Source: a virus. Taken from it: a DNA stretch of 23,557 nucleotides. The DNA lies in IMG/VR virus record IMGVR_UViG_3300049846_001224, positions 1 through 23,557 of that record; one strand, written 5' to 3'. The notes under the pieces are model-generated. The model worked only from the letters and a program-made list of their open reading frames with translations. It searched no databases and had not been told where the DNA came from. The position numbers and the translations under genes were made by a program. This document shows positions 13,489 to 19,626 of the stretch, piece by piece. Numbering within the stretch: position 1 is the first letter of the stretch; each line of letters opens with the position of its first letter.

Positions 13489-14868
13489 TTAGTCAATCAC
13501 TTTCGTGATGTTCCGCGTCTTGTGGACAACAACGCTCATTACTTCTTCGTCCACCGACCCTTCACACGTGAAGAACCGCACGCGCACGGGCTTGATCTGG
13601 CCCACGCGATGGCAGCGCATGGCCGCTTGCGCGTTGTCGGCGGGCACCCAGGAAGACTCAATAAACGCCACTTCGTGCGCGGCGGTGAGTGTAATCCCCG
13701 TGCCTGCGGCCACGATCTGCCCAATGAACACCCGGCAGCGTTTGTCGTTTTGAAACTTGTCGATGTGCTCCTGACGTTTTTTGGCAGGGGTGCCGCCAAA
13801 GAGCGTCACCGCGCCATACTTCCTGAAGCGAAGGCGCGTGAGCTCGATCACCTGCTGATGGATGGCGAAGAGCACGATCTTGTCGACCGCTTTGGTGGCT
13901 AACTCTTCTTCAATGATGTCGAGCACGTTGGGCAGTTTCGCCAATCCAATGTAACGGCGAAGCGTGCTGGTCGATTTACTGAACGAGTCCACCAGACGCA
14001 GGGTGTCGTCAAAGTTGTGATGGTGGCCACGCTTAGCCACCTGCATCGCAGTCTTGAGCGAGCTATCGACCTCTTTGAGCTGATCAAGAAACGCCGGAAT
14101 GCCGATCGATTGCCAGTTCTCGAAGAACCATGGATCGAGATCCACTGGGCTGCGTTGCACTGTGACTTCGGAGAACGTAATTGGGGGTAGCTGCGTCATA
14201 ACCTCATCCTTCTTGCGGCGCAGCATGAATTGCGCCAACAAGTTCTTCAATTGGGGAACGTTCTTGACTCCGGTGATCTTGTGGCCAAACTCAGAGTCAA
14301 ACCCTTGGCAAAACTCGTAGACAAAATCCCAGTACGAGCGCTGTTCGATGCCCGCGCTTTTGAGGTGGGTGTAGAGTTCGGATGCGTTGTTGGGCATCGG
14401 CGTGCCTGTCAGCCGCCAACAACGTTTGGCGCTGCCGATGATCCCGACATGCCTCGCGTTGCCGTACAATGCCCGCGTGCGTTTGGCTGAGCGCTCTTTG
14501 AGGTAGTGGGCTTCGTCGAGCACCAGCACGTCCCACGGATCTGCCTTGATCTGTTTGCACAGCTTGTCGTTAGCCGCCAATAGGTCGTAACTGATGATGT
14601 TGACGCCCGAGGTGGGCTTCACCTTGCCGTTCATGATCAAAGTGATCCGGCGATCCATTGGGCTGAACCGCTGAAACTCCCGCGCCCAATTGATCCGCAC
14701 AGCCGCGGGGCAGACGATGATGATGTCATCCGCGGCCACGAGATCGCATGCCATCACCGCCTGCGCACTCTTTCCCAACCCCATCTCATCGGCGAGCAAC
14801 GCTTGTGGCATTTTCGCCAACCACTCTGCGCCCTCGTACTGATAGGGAAACGGCGTCTCAATATTCAT
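13489..14868 (-). CDS. SNF2-family DEAD/DEAH helicase (SF2)
   Basis: A 459-residue SF2 helicase or translocase without extra domains. The Q-like start FPYQYEGAEWL precedes Walker A DEMGLGKS (27-34). DEAH is at 118-121, motif III is RLTGTPMPN (152-160), and motif VI is QAAMRCHRVGQ (about 414-424) followed by IKPVRVRFF, the SNF2 signature. Phages carrying PolA, DUF2815 and DUF2800 genes usually encode this protein too. It may remodel replication forks or drive branch migration for recombination. The ATG at 13-17 nt after the upstream gene's end has only a weak ribosome binding site, so translation may be coupled to the gene upstream. Confidence 0.93.
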   Translation of the reverse strand: MNIETPFPYQYEGAEWLAKMPQALLADEMGLGKSAQAVMACDLVAADDIIIVCPAAVRINWAREFQRFSPMDRRITLIMNGKVKPTSGVNIISYDLLAANDKLCKQIKADPWDVLVLDEAHYLKERSAKRTRALYGNARHVGIIGSAKRCWRLTGTPMPNNASELYTHLKSAGIEQRSYWDFVYEFCQGFDSEFGHKITGVKNVPQLKNLLAQFMLRRKKDEVMTQLPPITFSEVTVQRSPVDLDPWFFENWQSIGIPAFLDQLKEVDSSLKTAMQVAKRGHHHNFDDTLRLVDSFSKSTSTLRRYIGLAKLPNVLDIIEEELATKAVDKIVLFAIHQQVIELTRLRFRKYGAVTLFGGTPAKKRQEHIDKFQNDKRCRVFIGQIVAAGTGITLTAAHEVAFIESSWVPADNAQAAMRCHRVGQIKPVRVRFFTCEGSVDEEVMSVVVHKTRNITKVID

Positions 14869-14873
14869 ACAGG

Positions 14874-15053
14874 CTAGACGAGACCAATCAGGTTGCGCGG
14901 TTTGTCGGTCTGCTCAAGATCAGACAGCGACGACTCCAGCTCCAACACTCTGTCGCGCAAGTAATCGCGTTGGGCCTTGATGCACTCCGGGTGGTGGCAG
15001 TAGTACGAGCAGGAATGCAACTTGTAAGCACTGCTTAACGGTTCGTCTGTCAC
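14874..15053 (-). CDS. Small Cys/His-rich coiled-coil protein (GTG start)
   Basis: A 59-residue protein begins with GTG 15053, which overlaps the upstream stop (GTGA) and has GAGGA 7 nt before it. Residues 13-24 (HSCSYYCHHPEC) form a dense Cys/His cluster that may bind zinc. A helical stretch follows (IKAQRDYLRDRVLELESSLS), which looks like a coiled coil. The gene ends 5 nt before the SNF2 helicase start. Short proteins with this CSYYC-type motif followed by IKAQRD occur in other phages as hypotheticals. The coupling signals on both sides make this a real gene. Function unknown. Confidence 0.75.
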   Translation of the reverse strand: MTDEPLSSAYKLHSCSYYCHHPECIKAQRDYLRDRVLELESSLSDLEQTDKPRNLIGLV

Positions 15054-15307
15054 TTGAGTTCCTCGTCATCAGTTAGGCATTTGATGTTGTTGATCCGCGC
15101 GTGAATCTCGACCGTCCGCGCAGCGTCGCGCAGTTTTGATGGATTGGTCTTCGCAAAGACCTTGAGCGCAATGGCGATGAAGGTCTCGATCTCTGCCCAT
15201 GCGCTTTCATCAGTCTGCGAAGCGACGGGGCGCAGTCGGCTGACGGCCGCAACAATGTCGGCGGCGATTTCTGAGGTGTCGGTGCGGGCGCGGGCGGTCT
15301 TAATCAC
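15050..15307 (-). CDS. Hypothetical helical protein
   Basis: An 85-residue protein with a GTG start at 15307, supported by GAGGA about 9 nt upstream and a 12-nt gap to the previous gene. The sequence (IAADIVAAVSRLRPVASQTD, then WAEIETFIAIALKVFAKTNP) looks all-helical and has no recognisable motif, membrane segment or cysteine cluster. Its stop overlaps the start of the Cys-rich small gene. It is translated as part of the leftward accessory block. I do not recognise the family. Confidence 0.68.
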   Translation of the reverse strand: MIKTARARTDTSEIAADIVAAVSRLRPVASQTDESAWAEIETFIAIALKVFAKTNPSKLRDAARTVEIHARINNIKCLTDDEELK

Positions 15308-15319
15308 GTTATTTAATCC

Positions 15320-15703
15320 TCACGGCATCGTTTCAAGGTCTTCGGCTGTCACCACGCGCTCCCGCGATTTGCCGACGATCTTCCAATACTTCGACACATT
15401 TACGTGCTTTTCAATCCAGGTGTTGAGTAGCTGGCGCAGTTCTTCCTTGGCATCGTCCGTCACGTTATAAAAATCGTTGCCAGATATCTCTCCAATTTTC
15501 TCGTACAAGTCATCGTCGAACTGCTCGAGGATTGATCCAATTCGATGCTTATTAATGAGGTCAGAGGGCAATAAGTTTCGAAAATCGGCCTCGTAGTAGA
15601 CCCGACCGACGACCAGTTCGCCGCACGAATCCAGGGCGTCAAACAGTTCTCCAACGCCCTGGTATATGAAGTCCTCATCGTTGGCGCTATAGCACTTATC
15701 CAT
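15320..15703 (-). CDS. Hypothetical acidic protein
   Basis: A 127-residue acidic protein beginning MDKCYSANDEDFIYQGVGEL, with a strong AAAGGA ribosome binding site 6-7 nt before ATG 15703. It alternates acidic and aromatic patches (VVGRVYYEADFRNLLPSDLI, then FDDDLYEKIGEISGNDFYNV) and has a helical end (LRQLLNTWIEKHVNVSKYWK). No catalytic motif is visible. Similar small acidic proteins occur in phage accessory blocks. Functions such as inhibition of host nucleases by DNA mimicry are conceivable from the charge alone, but nothing else supports that. Confidence 0.72.
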   Translation of the reverse strand: MDKCYSANDEDFIYQGVGELFDALDSCGELVVGRVYYEADFRNLLPSDLINKHRIGSILEQFDDDLYEKIGEISGNDFYNVTDDAKEELRQLLNTWIEKHVNVSKYWKIVGKSRERVVTAEDLETMP

Positions 15704-15719
15704 ATCAATCCTTTCTTAG

Positions 15720-15926
15720 TTACTTAATCCGCACCGCGTTCGGCGTCGGGGCTGGCCGCGTCACGTTGCGCAGACTGTCGAGCGTCACATGCTCCACCAG
15801 GATCTCTGACGTAACCGGCTTAAGCGCATCAACTAGAGGCGCGGCCTCTTTGATCGGTACAGTCTGGCAGTGCAGCTTTGGTTCTGCGCACTGCGGGGCG
15901 TTGTAGCGGTAGAAGACGTTGATCAT
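15720..15926 (-). CDS. Hypothetical protein
   Basis: A 68-residue protein starting MINVFYRYNAPQCAEPKLHC, with VPIKEAAPLVDALKPVTSEI and a basic C-terminus (RPAPTPNAVRIK). The ATG overlaps the stop of the upstream HTH gene (ATGA), which supports both the start and translation. It contains two cysteines and no obvious membrane segment. Not recognised. The overlap with the HTH gene suggests it is co-produced with that regulator. Confidence 0.6.
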   Translation of the reverse strand: MINVFYRYNAPQCAEPKLHCQTVPIKEAAPLVDALKPVTSEILVEHVTLDSLRNVTRPAPTPNAVRIK

Positions 15927-16222
15927 GATTCATTCTCCGCGTCATTTGTCGTAGCTTGAACCACCTTCGGTGCTTTCCAGTTCAGGGCAATCGGCTCTCG
16001 GTTTTCCCAGCAAGCCGCGCTCTTTTGCTTATTCGGGAAAGCATTCACCGTCTTTGCGTCGTAGTAGAACCGACCATTGATCTTGACGGCCTTCGGACCA
16101 CGCCCATCGGCCCGCATGTTGTGCAGCCCACGCGTCGTGATACACATGATCTTTGCTGCTTCCTCAGTCGTGATGTAACCATTGGGAGCCGGAGTGGTTT
16201 TGCTTGATCGTTTGTTAGTCAC
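15923..16222 (-). CDS. AlpA/MerR-like helix-turn-helix DNA-binding protein
   Basis: A 99-residue protein. GTG 16222 follows GAGGTGAG at good spacing. After a basic, disordered N-terminus (MTNKRSSKTTPAPNG), an HTH is seen at YITTEEAAKIMCITTRGLHN (about 16-35), then the wing-like GRGPKAVKINGRFYYDAKTV. This is the layout of AlpA, Xis and other small phage regulators. A second such protein next to attP is the better Xis candidate, so this one may be a transcription regulator or a replication initiator that binds the iteron-like array. Both are guesses. The C-terminal 40 residues are hydrophilic and unassigned. Confidence 0.75.
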   Translation of the reverse strand: MTNKRSSKTTPAPNGYITTEEAAKIMCITTRGLHNMRADGRGPKAVKINGRFYYDAKTVNAFPNKQKSAACWENREPIALNWKAPKVVQATTNDAENES

Positions 16223-16223
16223 A

Positions 16224-16290
16224 CTCTCACCTCATAGTCATGACCATATCGAGGATTTGCTCGGGATGGTCATGCTCTCACCTCATAGTC
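16224..16290. repeat. Duplicated gene junction (16-bp direct repeat, 51 bp apart)
   Basis: On the minus strand GACTATGAGGTGAGAG occurs at 16290-16275 and again at 16239-16224. The first copy encodes the end of the upstream protein (HDYEVRA stop). The second would read HDYEVRV stop in the equivalent frame but here serves as the ribosome binding region of the next gene. Between them is an 11-codon mini-ORF (16238-16273). The pattern fits deletion or replacement of a gene by recombination at repeated junctions. Confidence 0.7.
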
Positions 16291-16983
16291 GTGGAACACG
16301 GTGCCGCGCGCTGCGTCACCAACCCGGCACGGCTTAACCCATACCTGCTTGCCGCCCGGCAGCCGGCGCATATGCCCGCGTCGGTCGTGCTGGCGCGGCG
16401 ATGCGTGTGTACCGCCCAGGCGCTCGCGTTTAACTGGCTTGATCGGCTGAACGATCACGGTGCGCCAGTCATAAAGCGGTGGCTGTCCTTTCTTGATAAG
16501 CCGATCCGACGTTAGGCCGCGCTTGATTGATGGCACATGCGCCTGGGTGGCTTGCTTTGCCAAGCTCTCAAACCACAGCTCAATCAGCCCGAGCGACCAC
16601 CTAACATCGTGCTCGCTCATTGTCTCATCGGCCTCGCATGGCCCGTACCGCACCACGCCATCATCAAGGTAGTAGAAATACAGCGGGCTGGACTTTGGCT
16701 TCCAGCCGTTTGTACTGACCCACGAGTTAAACACGATGCCTTGATGCGGATCAGAACCAATCACGGTAACAAATAGCTCGTATGCCTTGCCGGTGCGCGC
16801 TGCCTTGCCGATGATAATGTTGCGATCAAACGGCGGCCGGTAATCGATCAGCCAGTCGTTTTGCTTGTATTCATCGTCGCCGCGAGCATTAAGAACCGCA
16901 GAAACGTCAAACCATGCAAGCTCGGTCGGATCGACTCCGGCCGATGCAAACCACTTCACGGATTCTTTGATAAACGGGGTCAT
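16270..16983 (-). CDS. Conserved phage hypothetical protein
   Basis: A 237-residue protein. Its middle (YELFVTVIGSDPHQGIVFNS, then PLYFYYLDDGVV) has beta-strand character. The C-terminal 45 residues contain the phrase GGTHASPRQHDRRGHMRRLP followed by GKQVWVKPCRVGD and VFHDYEV. That ending (RRGHxRxLxxGKxVWVxxxxVGD...G...HDYxV) recurs in many phage and prophage hypotheticals and suggests a nucleic-acid-binding or small beta domain. Function is not known to me. ATG 16983 overlaps the preceding stop, and the coding end is duplicated 51 bp downstream. Confidence 0.78.
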   Translation of the reverse strand: MTPFIKESVKWFASAGVDPTELAWFDVSAVLNARGDDEYKQNDWLIDYRPPFDRNIIIGKAARTGKAYELFVTVIGSDPHQGIVFNSWVSTNGWKPKSSPLYFYYLDDGVVRYGPCEADETMSEHDVRWSLGLIELWFESLAKQATQAHVPSIKRGLTSDRLIKKGQPPLYDWRTVIVQPIKPVKRERLGGTHASPRQHDRRGHMRRLPGGKQVWVKPCRVGDAARGTVFHDYEVRA

Positions 16984-17171
16984 GCTTTACCCCTTGCTCG
17001 AATGGCTTTTCTGATATCAGCTTCAACAATCCTTTCTTCCGTCCGCTCGTCCACTGGATCAGCCCACCGGCCGCATGTCCGGCACTGCCAGTTGATGCAC
17101 CCATTACGGTCTCGTTTTATGTCGCCGCCCGCATGAAACCAGTCACACAGTTTGTCTTTGATCCACTTCAT
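16980..17171 (-). CDS. Small zinc-ribbon-like phage protein
   Basis: A 63-residue protein, MKWIKDKLCDWFHAGGDIKR then GCINWQCRTCGRWADPVDER. C45-like pairs in CINWQCRTCG plus upstream Cys and His make a small zinc-binding fold plausible. Phage genomes often carry this KWxxDxLCDWFHAGGDIKRD family with unknown role. ATG and stop both sit in CATGA junctions with the neighbouring frames, which means tight coupling. Its terminal coding bases (CAAGGGGTAAAGCATGA) are repeated at its own start junction. Confidence 0.72.
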   Translation of the reverse strand: MKWIKDKLCDWFHAGGDIKRDRNGCINWQCRTCGRWADPVDERTEERIVEADIRKAIRARGKA

Positions 17172-17184
17172 GCTTTACCCCTTG
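16980..17184. repeat. Second duplicated gene junction (17-bp direct repeat)
   Basis: CAAGGGGTAAAGCATGA (minus strand) is found at 16996-16980, where it ends the zinc-ribbon gene (RARGKA stop) and starts the next gene. It recurs at 17184-17168, where it ends a 17-codon mini-ORF (RSRGKA stop) and starts the zinc-ribbon gene itself. Stop and start overlap identically in both copies. Confidence 0.75.
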
Positions 17185-17221
17185 AGCGGATATAGGTCGT
17201 CTCAAATGGCATGGTGATCAT
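17168..17221 (-). other. 17-codon mini-ORF, likely recombination scar or leader peptide
   Basis: MITMPFETTYIRSRGKA overlaps the previous stop (ATGA at 17221-17218) and the next start (ATGA at 17171-17168). Its last codons are copied from, or are the source of, the end of the zinc-ribbon gene. It may be what remains of a deleted gene: a start joined to another gene's end. Translation is plausible because of the overlaps, but a separate function is not shown. Confidence 0.4.
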
Positions 17222-17700
17222 GAGCCGCCCTTGGCCACATAGCAGCGTTGTTGTTCCATCTTGATCCGCTCTCGTTCAGAGTTGGCCACAAGGTAGGCGA
17301 AATGTTCAATGTCTCCGTGCAACGTCAGGCCGTTGTCCTCGATCAGCCGGAAGACGTTTATGCCATCCAAAGGTTGCCGCTGGCAGTTGCATTCTGCGGT
17401 TCTGTCTAACCGACCGGAATTCGGGGTTGCGCCATCGCACAATTTGCAGCGCCCTTCGATTGGCGAACCAGAAGTTTTGGCTTGATTCGCTATTTGGTTC
17501 GCTATCAGTTCGCCGCTGGGCCTATTGCTGATACCCCACAAATACTTTCGCCATGCATCCAGCGCTTCGTGAGCGGAGCCCCACCATTTGCTGACGCTTG
17601 CTATATCCGAGCTGTCCAACAGTAGACATTCCAGTTCCAGCGCCAGTCGGCCCCCCAAACTTGCTAGATCTTGAGCTTCTTGTTCGTATAAAGTTTCCAT
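17218..17700 (-). CDS. Hypothetical protein with Cys pairs
   Basis: A 160-residue protein. The frame extends to 17748, but ATG 17700 is preferred. It has GGAG 7 nt upstream and avoids overlap with the upstream gene. The N-terminal half is helical (METLYEQEAQDLASLGGRLA and WWGSAHEALDAWRKYLWGIS). Then come CKLCDG and CNCQRQP cysteine pairs that could form a zinc site, and a C-terminal helix (DIEHFAYLVANSERERIKME) similar to the end of many phage accessory proteins. Function is not recognised. Confidence 0.68.
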   Translation of the reverse strand: METLYEQEAQDLASLGGRLALELECLLLDSSDIASVSKWWGSAHEALDAWRKYLWGISNRPSGELIANQIANQAKTSGSPIEGRCKLCDGATPNSGRLDRTAECNCQRQPLDGINVFRLIEDNGLTLHGDIEHFAYLVANSERERIKMEQQRCYVAKGGS

Positions 17701-17726
17701 AAATTGCTCCGATAAATCTTTGTTTC

Positions 17727-18152
17727 TCAGGTTGCAAATAGGTCGCATGGCACAGTGATTTCGTCGCGTGGCATTCCCTCCCCCTTTGCTTTGTTGCTAT
17801 ACACAGCGGCGAGCTGCCGGCACTTGCGATCAGTTGCCAACTCTTGTGAGAGCCGTGCTATTTCCACACCGCAGCGCATGTATTCAGCGAACGCCCGCGG
17901 TTCGCTCTGCACTTTGTAGTGCGGCCGGCGCTCCGCAAATGCTCGCATCATGTTTTTGTGCTGCCGTCTTTGGGTAATACCAAGCACGCGCTTAAGCAAT
18001 CGGTGTTTGCGGCGAATGCGGCAGAGCAAGTGCAATAGCTCTGTCCGAGTTAAGAATCCGCGCTCGTCTTCGCAGCCAGTCTGGCTAACTGCGATGGCCG
18101 CCTGCCTGTTGACCGGGTGTGCGCTAAGCACTCTGGACCATTTATCAGTCAT
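17727..18152 (-). CDS. Hypothetical basic protein
   Basis: A 141-residue basic protein starting MTDKWSRVLSAHPVNRQAAI. The open frame continues upstream to 18428, but that part is a shadow of the coupled DUF551-like and adjoining genes. ATG 18152 has AAGAGGA upstream and shares one base with the previous stop (TGATG). The centre is strongly Arg/His/Lys-rich (LLHLLCRIRRKHRLLKRVLG), followed by helical EPRAFAEYMRCGVEIARLSQ. The composition suits nucleic-acid binding, but no motif is identifiable. Confidence 0.65.
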   Translation of the reverse strand: MTDKWSRVLSAHPVNRQAAIAVSQTGCEDERGFLTRTELLHLLCRIRRKHRLLKRVLGITQRRQHKNMMRAFAERRPHYKVQSEPRAFAEYMRCGVEIARLSQELATDRKCRQLAAVYSNKAKGEGMPRDEITVPCDLFAT

Positions 18153-18346
18153 CACTTGATCCTCTTTGGCAAAGGGCTCCACGCCTGGAATCCGCCGTCC
18201 TTGGCCCACAGCCCAATCACTGCCACGCCACCGTCGGTCAGTAGCAGCAGTTTTCGGCCGACGGGCGGCGCGTACTGTGCTGGGTTGCGCCAGTACACCG
18301 ACCCAGGTTTCGCGCTGTAGGCCGGCAGGTTCGGGTTTTCGTTCAT
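18152..18346 (-). CDS. DUF551-like small protein
   Basis: A 64-residue protein. ATG 18346 overlaps the upstream stop as ATGA, whereas the longer frame to 18433 would run deep into the upstream gene. The phrase PPVGRKLLLLTDGGVAVIGL followed by WAKDGGFQAWSPLPK fits the short DUF551-type domain seen in many phages (PPxGxxVLxxxxGxxxxGxW...W.PLP). No enzymatic role is known to me for it. It is part of the coupled accessory gene run. Confidence 0.7.
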   Translation of the reverse strand: MNENPNLPAYSAKPGSVYWRNPAQYAPPVGRKLLLLTDGGVAVIGLWAKDGGFQAWSPLPKRIK

Positions 18347-18525
18347 TGCAGATGACCGCCATCGAGGCGGTGGCGCAGCAGATCCATGGTTGCGCGCAAG
18401 CGTTGCGCCGCTTCCAACACATCCGCAAGCCATTCCGGGCTGTCGTGATCCGTTTGCAACGACGCGGACAAACCGTCGACAGCGGCGTCGATCAGGTCAG
18501 CGTTCTGTTTGGTCTTCGCGTCCAT
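18343..18525 (-). CDS. Small helical protein with RHRL C-terminal module
   Basis: A 60-residue protein, MDAKTKQNADLIDAAVDGLS through LADVLEAAQRLRATMDLLRH and ending RLDGGHLQ. ATG 18525 has GGAG 8 nt upstream. A GTG at 18531 overlaps the upstream stop but is too close to the same GGAG. The last 20 residues resemble those of the 29-residue product encoded at 18896-18985 (RLxAxMDxLRHxLxxG), pointing to a duplicated module. It is predicted to be helical and cytoplasmic. Function unknown. Confidence 0.65.
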   Translation of the reverse strand: MDAKTKQNADLIDAAVDGLSASLQTDHDSPEWLADVLEAAQRLRATMDLLRHRLDGGHLQ

Positions 18526-18527
18526 GT

Positions 18528-18884
18528 TCACAGCTCCATCAGGTAATAGAAACTCACGCCTTCGACCACGCCTCGGGGTGCAATCGGCGCGATCACGTAT
18601 TGTTTAGGGAGTGCTGCGCCAACCAGCACGCCGGCAAAGTTCGCGACCATGTCCTTGACTGACGGCGTGCCGCTGCCGTCCATGTCGCTGACTTCTTTCG
18701 CAACGCCAGGAAGCATTGCAAGCACCATGCCCGCAGGCATCCCGTAAGACCTCGTCGTCAGCGCGGCCAAACTCGCCGACACAGCAAAGTGATTGGCTTT
18801 GTCCTGCGCAAACATCGGTTCGGCCATCGCGGGAGTGGAAACAGACAACGCCGCCAACAGACATGCGATGATCTTGGTTTTCAT
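18528..18884 (-). CDS. Exported YfiM/DUF2279-like protein
   Basis: A 118-residue protein. ATG 18884 is chosen because GAAGGAGG lies 5 nt upstream. MKTKIIACLLAALSVSTPAMA is a classical signal peptide (basic start, hydrophobic core, AMA cleavage site), so the product should be periplasmic. The mature part (FAQDKANHFAVSASLAALTT, GVAKEVSDMDGSGTPSVKDM, NFAGVLVGAAL) follows the DKxxHF...KExxD...D...N..G pattern of YfiM/DUF2279-like envelope proteins. It has no lipobox Cys. A possible role is modification of the cell envelope during infection or lysogeny. That is inferred from location only. Confidence 0.75.
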   Translation of the reverse strand: MKTKIIACLLAALSVSTPAMAEPMFAQDKANHFAVSASLAALTTRSYGMPAGMVLAMLPGVAKEVSDMDGSGTPSVKDMVANFAGVLVGAALPKQYVIAPIAPRGVVEGVSFYYLMEL

Positions 18885-18895
18885 GATTGCCTCCT

Positions 18896-18985
18896 TCAAT
18901 GGATCGTGCCGTTTTCAAGCTTGTGCCGTAACCGGTCCATCATTGCCTGTAACCGGGCAAGCGCGGCTGCGAGTTCTGGTGTCAT
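18896..18985 (-). CDS. 29-residue helical micro-protein
   Basis: MTPELAAALARLQAMMDRLR then HKLENGTIH. ATG 18985 overlaps the stop of the Ala-rich gene (ATGA) and has GGAGGGG 6 nt upstream. Its stop is followed at once by the GAAGGAGG site of the next gene. These signals argue for translation in spite of its size. The sequence matches the end of the 60-residue protein at 18343-18525 (RLxAxMDxLRHxLxxG), so the two are probably paralogous. Function unknown. An amphipathic helix that pairs with itself or with its relative is possible. Confidence 0.6.
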   Translation of the reverse strand: MTPELAAALARLQAMMDRLRHKLENGTIH

Positions 18986-19626
18986 GATTGCCCCTCCGCT
19001 TTAGCGATGGCGGCGCTGTCAGCACCCCCAAATCTACGTCTGAATTCTGCCCCTTGAGCGTTTACCGCAGCGGTCAACGCTGCGTCCACCGCTGCGGCCC
19101 TCGCTGCGCCCCTCGCTGCGGCCCCAGCTGCGGCCCACGCTGCGGCCCACGCTGCGTCCCTCGCTGCCCACTCTGCGTCCACCGCTGCGTCCCTCGCTGC
19201 GGCCCTCGCTGCGGCCCTCGCTGCGGCCATATTTGCGGTATACGCTGCGGCCCACGCTGCGGCATCCGCTGCGGCATCCGCTGCGGCCCACGCTGCGGCC
19301 CACGCTGCGGACAACTCGGCATCCGTTGCATTTCCAGTTGCATGTCGATCGGCAACATCTAATGCCGTAATAGACCTTTGATCGGTCATAAGATGCTGCA
19401 CTTGTCTTGCGCACCACGCCGCAAACAGTCGCGCGTCTTTGTCGATGTCGTCTATTGCACGCAAACACCATGCCGCATCATTGACACCATTACTGTCCAA
19501 AATAGTTATGATTGATAGCGGCTCATGGTCTGCCTGAGTTTTCCCAAGATTGCGCAAGAGTTTTTTCCATCCGTTTTCGCAAGGGCAGTGCTCTCGGATT
19601 TTATTCAGCGTCGTGTAGTAAGTCAT
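18982..19626 (-). CDS. Ala-rich repeat protein
   Basis: A 214-residue protein. ATG 19626 has GGGGGAG 8 nt upstream and shares one base with the preceding stop (TGATG). Residues 1 to about 105 form a unique N-terminal domain (TLNKIREHCPCENGWKKLLR, EPLSIITILDSNGVNDAAWC, RLFAAWCARQVQHLM). Then comes a long run of degenerate A(A)WAAA/RAAA/DAAA repeats to about 185, probably one long helix or stacked helices. N-terminal domains of this kind joined to Ala-rich repeats of variable length are widespread in phages and bacteria with no firm function. The repeat-coding DNA is a near-tandem GCTGCGGCC array, prone to length change. Confidence 0.72.
   Translation of the reverse strand: MTYYTTLNKIREHCPCENGWKKLLRNLGKTQADHEPLSIITILDSNGVNDAAWCLRAIDDIDKDARLFAAWCARQVQHLMTDQRSITALDVADRHATGNATDAELSAAWAAAWAAADAAADAAAWAAAYTANMAAARAAARAAARDAAVDAEWAARDAAWAAAWAAAGAAARGAARAAAVDAALTAAVNAQGAEFRRRFGGADSAAIAKAEGQS
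19070..19316. repeat. GC-rich imperfect tandem repeat inside the Ala-rich gene
   Basis: The top strand repeats GCTGCGGCCC/A(T/C)C-like units of 9 to 15 bp throughout this interval, with whole units such as GCGGCCCACGCTGCGGCCCA recurring. It encodes the Ala repeats on the minus strand and produces long but meaningless Cys/Gly/Pro/Arg frames on the plus strand. Slippage by multiples of 3 nt would change the length of the protein without a frameshift. Confidence 0.75.

Noticed and set aside
17727-18428. 233-residue version of the basic protein
   Set aside because: Its first 92 residues overlap the coupled DUF551-like gene and part of the gene before it. The start at 18152 has a good ribosome binding site and stop-start overlap.
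18988-19471. Cys/Gly/Pro/Arg and Gly/Arg/Ser repeat proteins opposite or out of frame with the Ala-rich gene
   Set aside because: They are shadows of the GC-rich tandem repeat. The coupled minus-strand frame with a unique N-terminal domain is the real gene.
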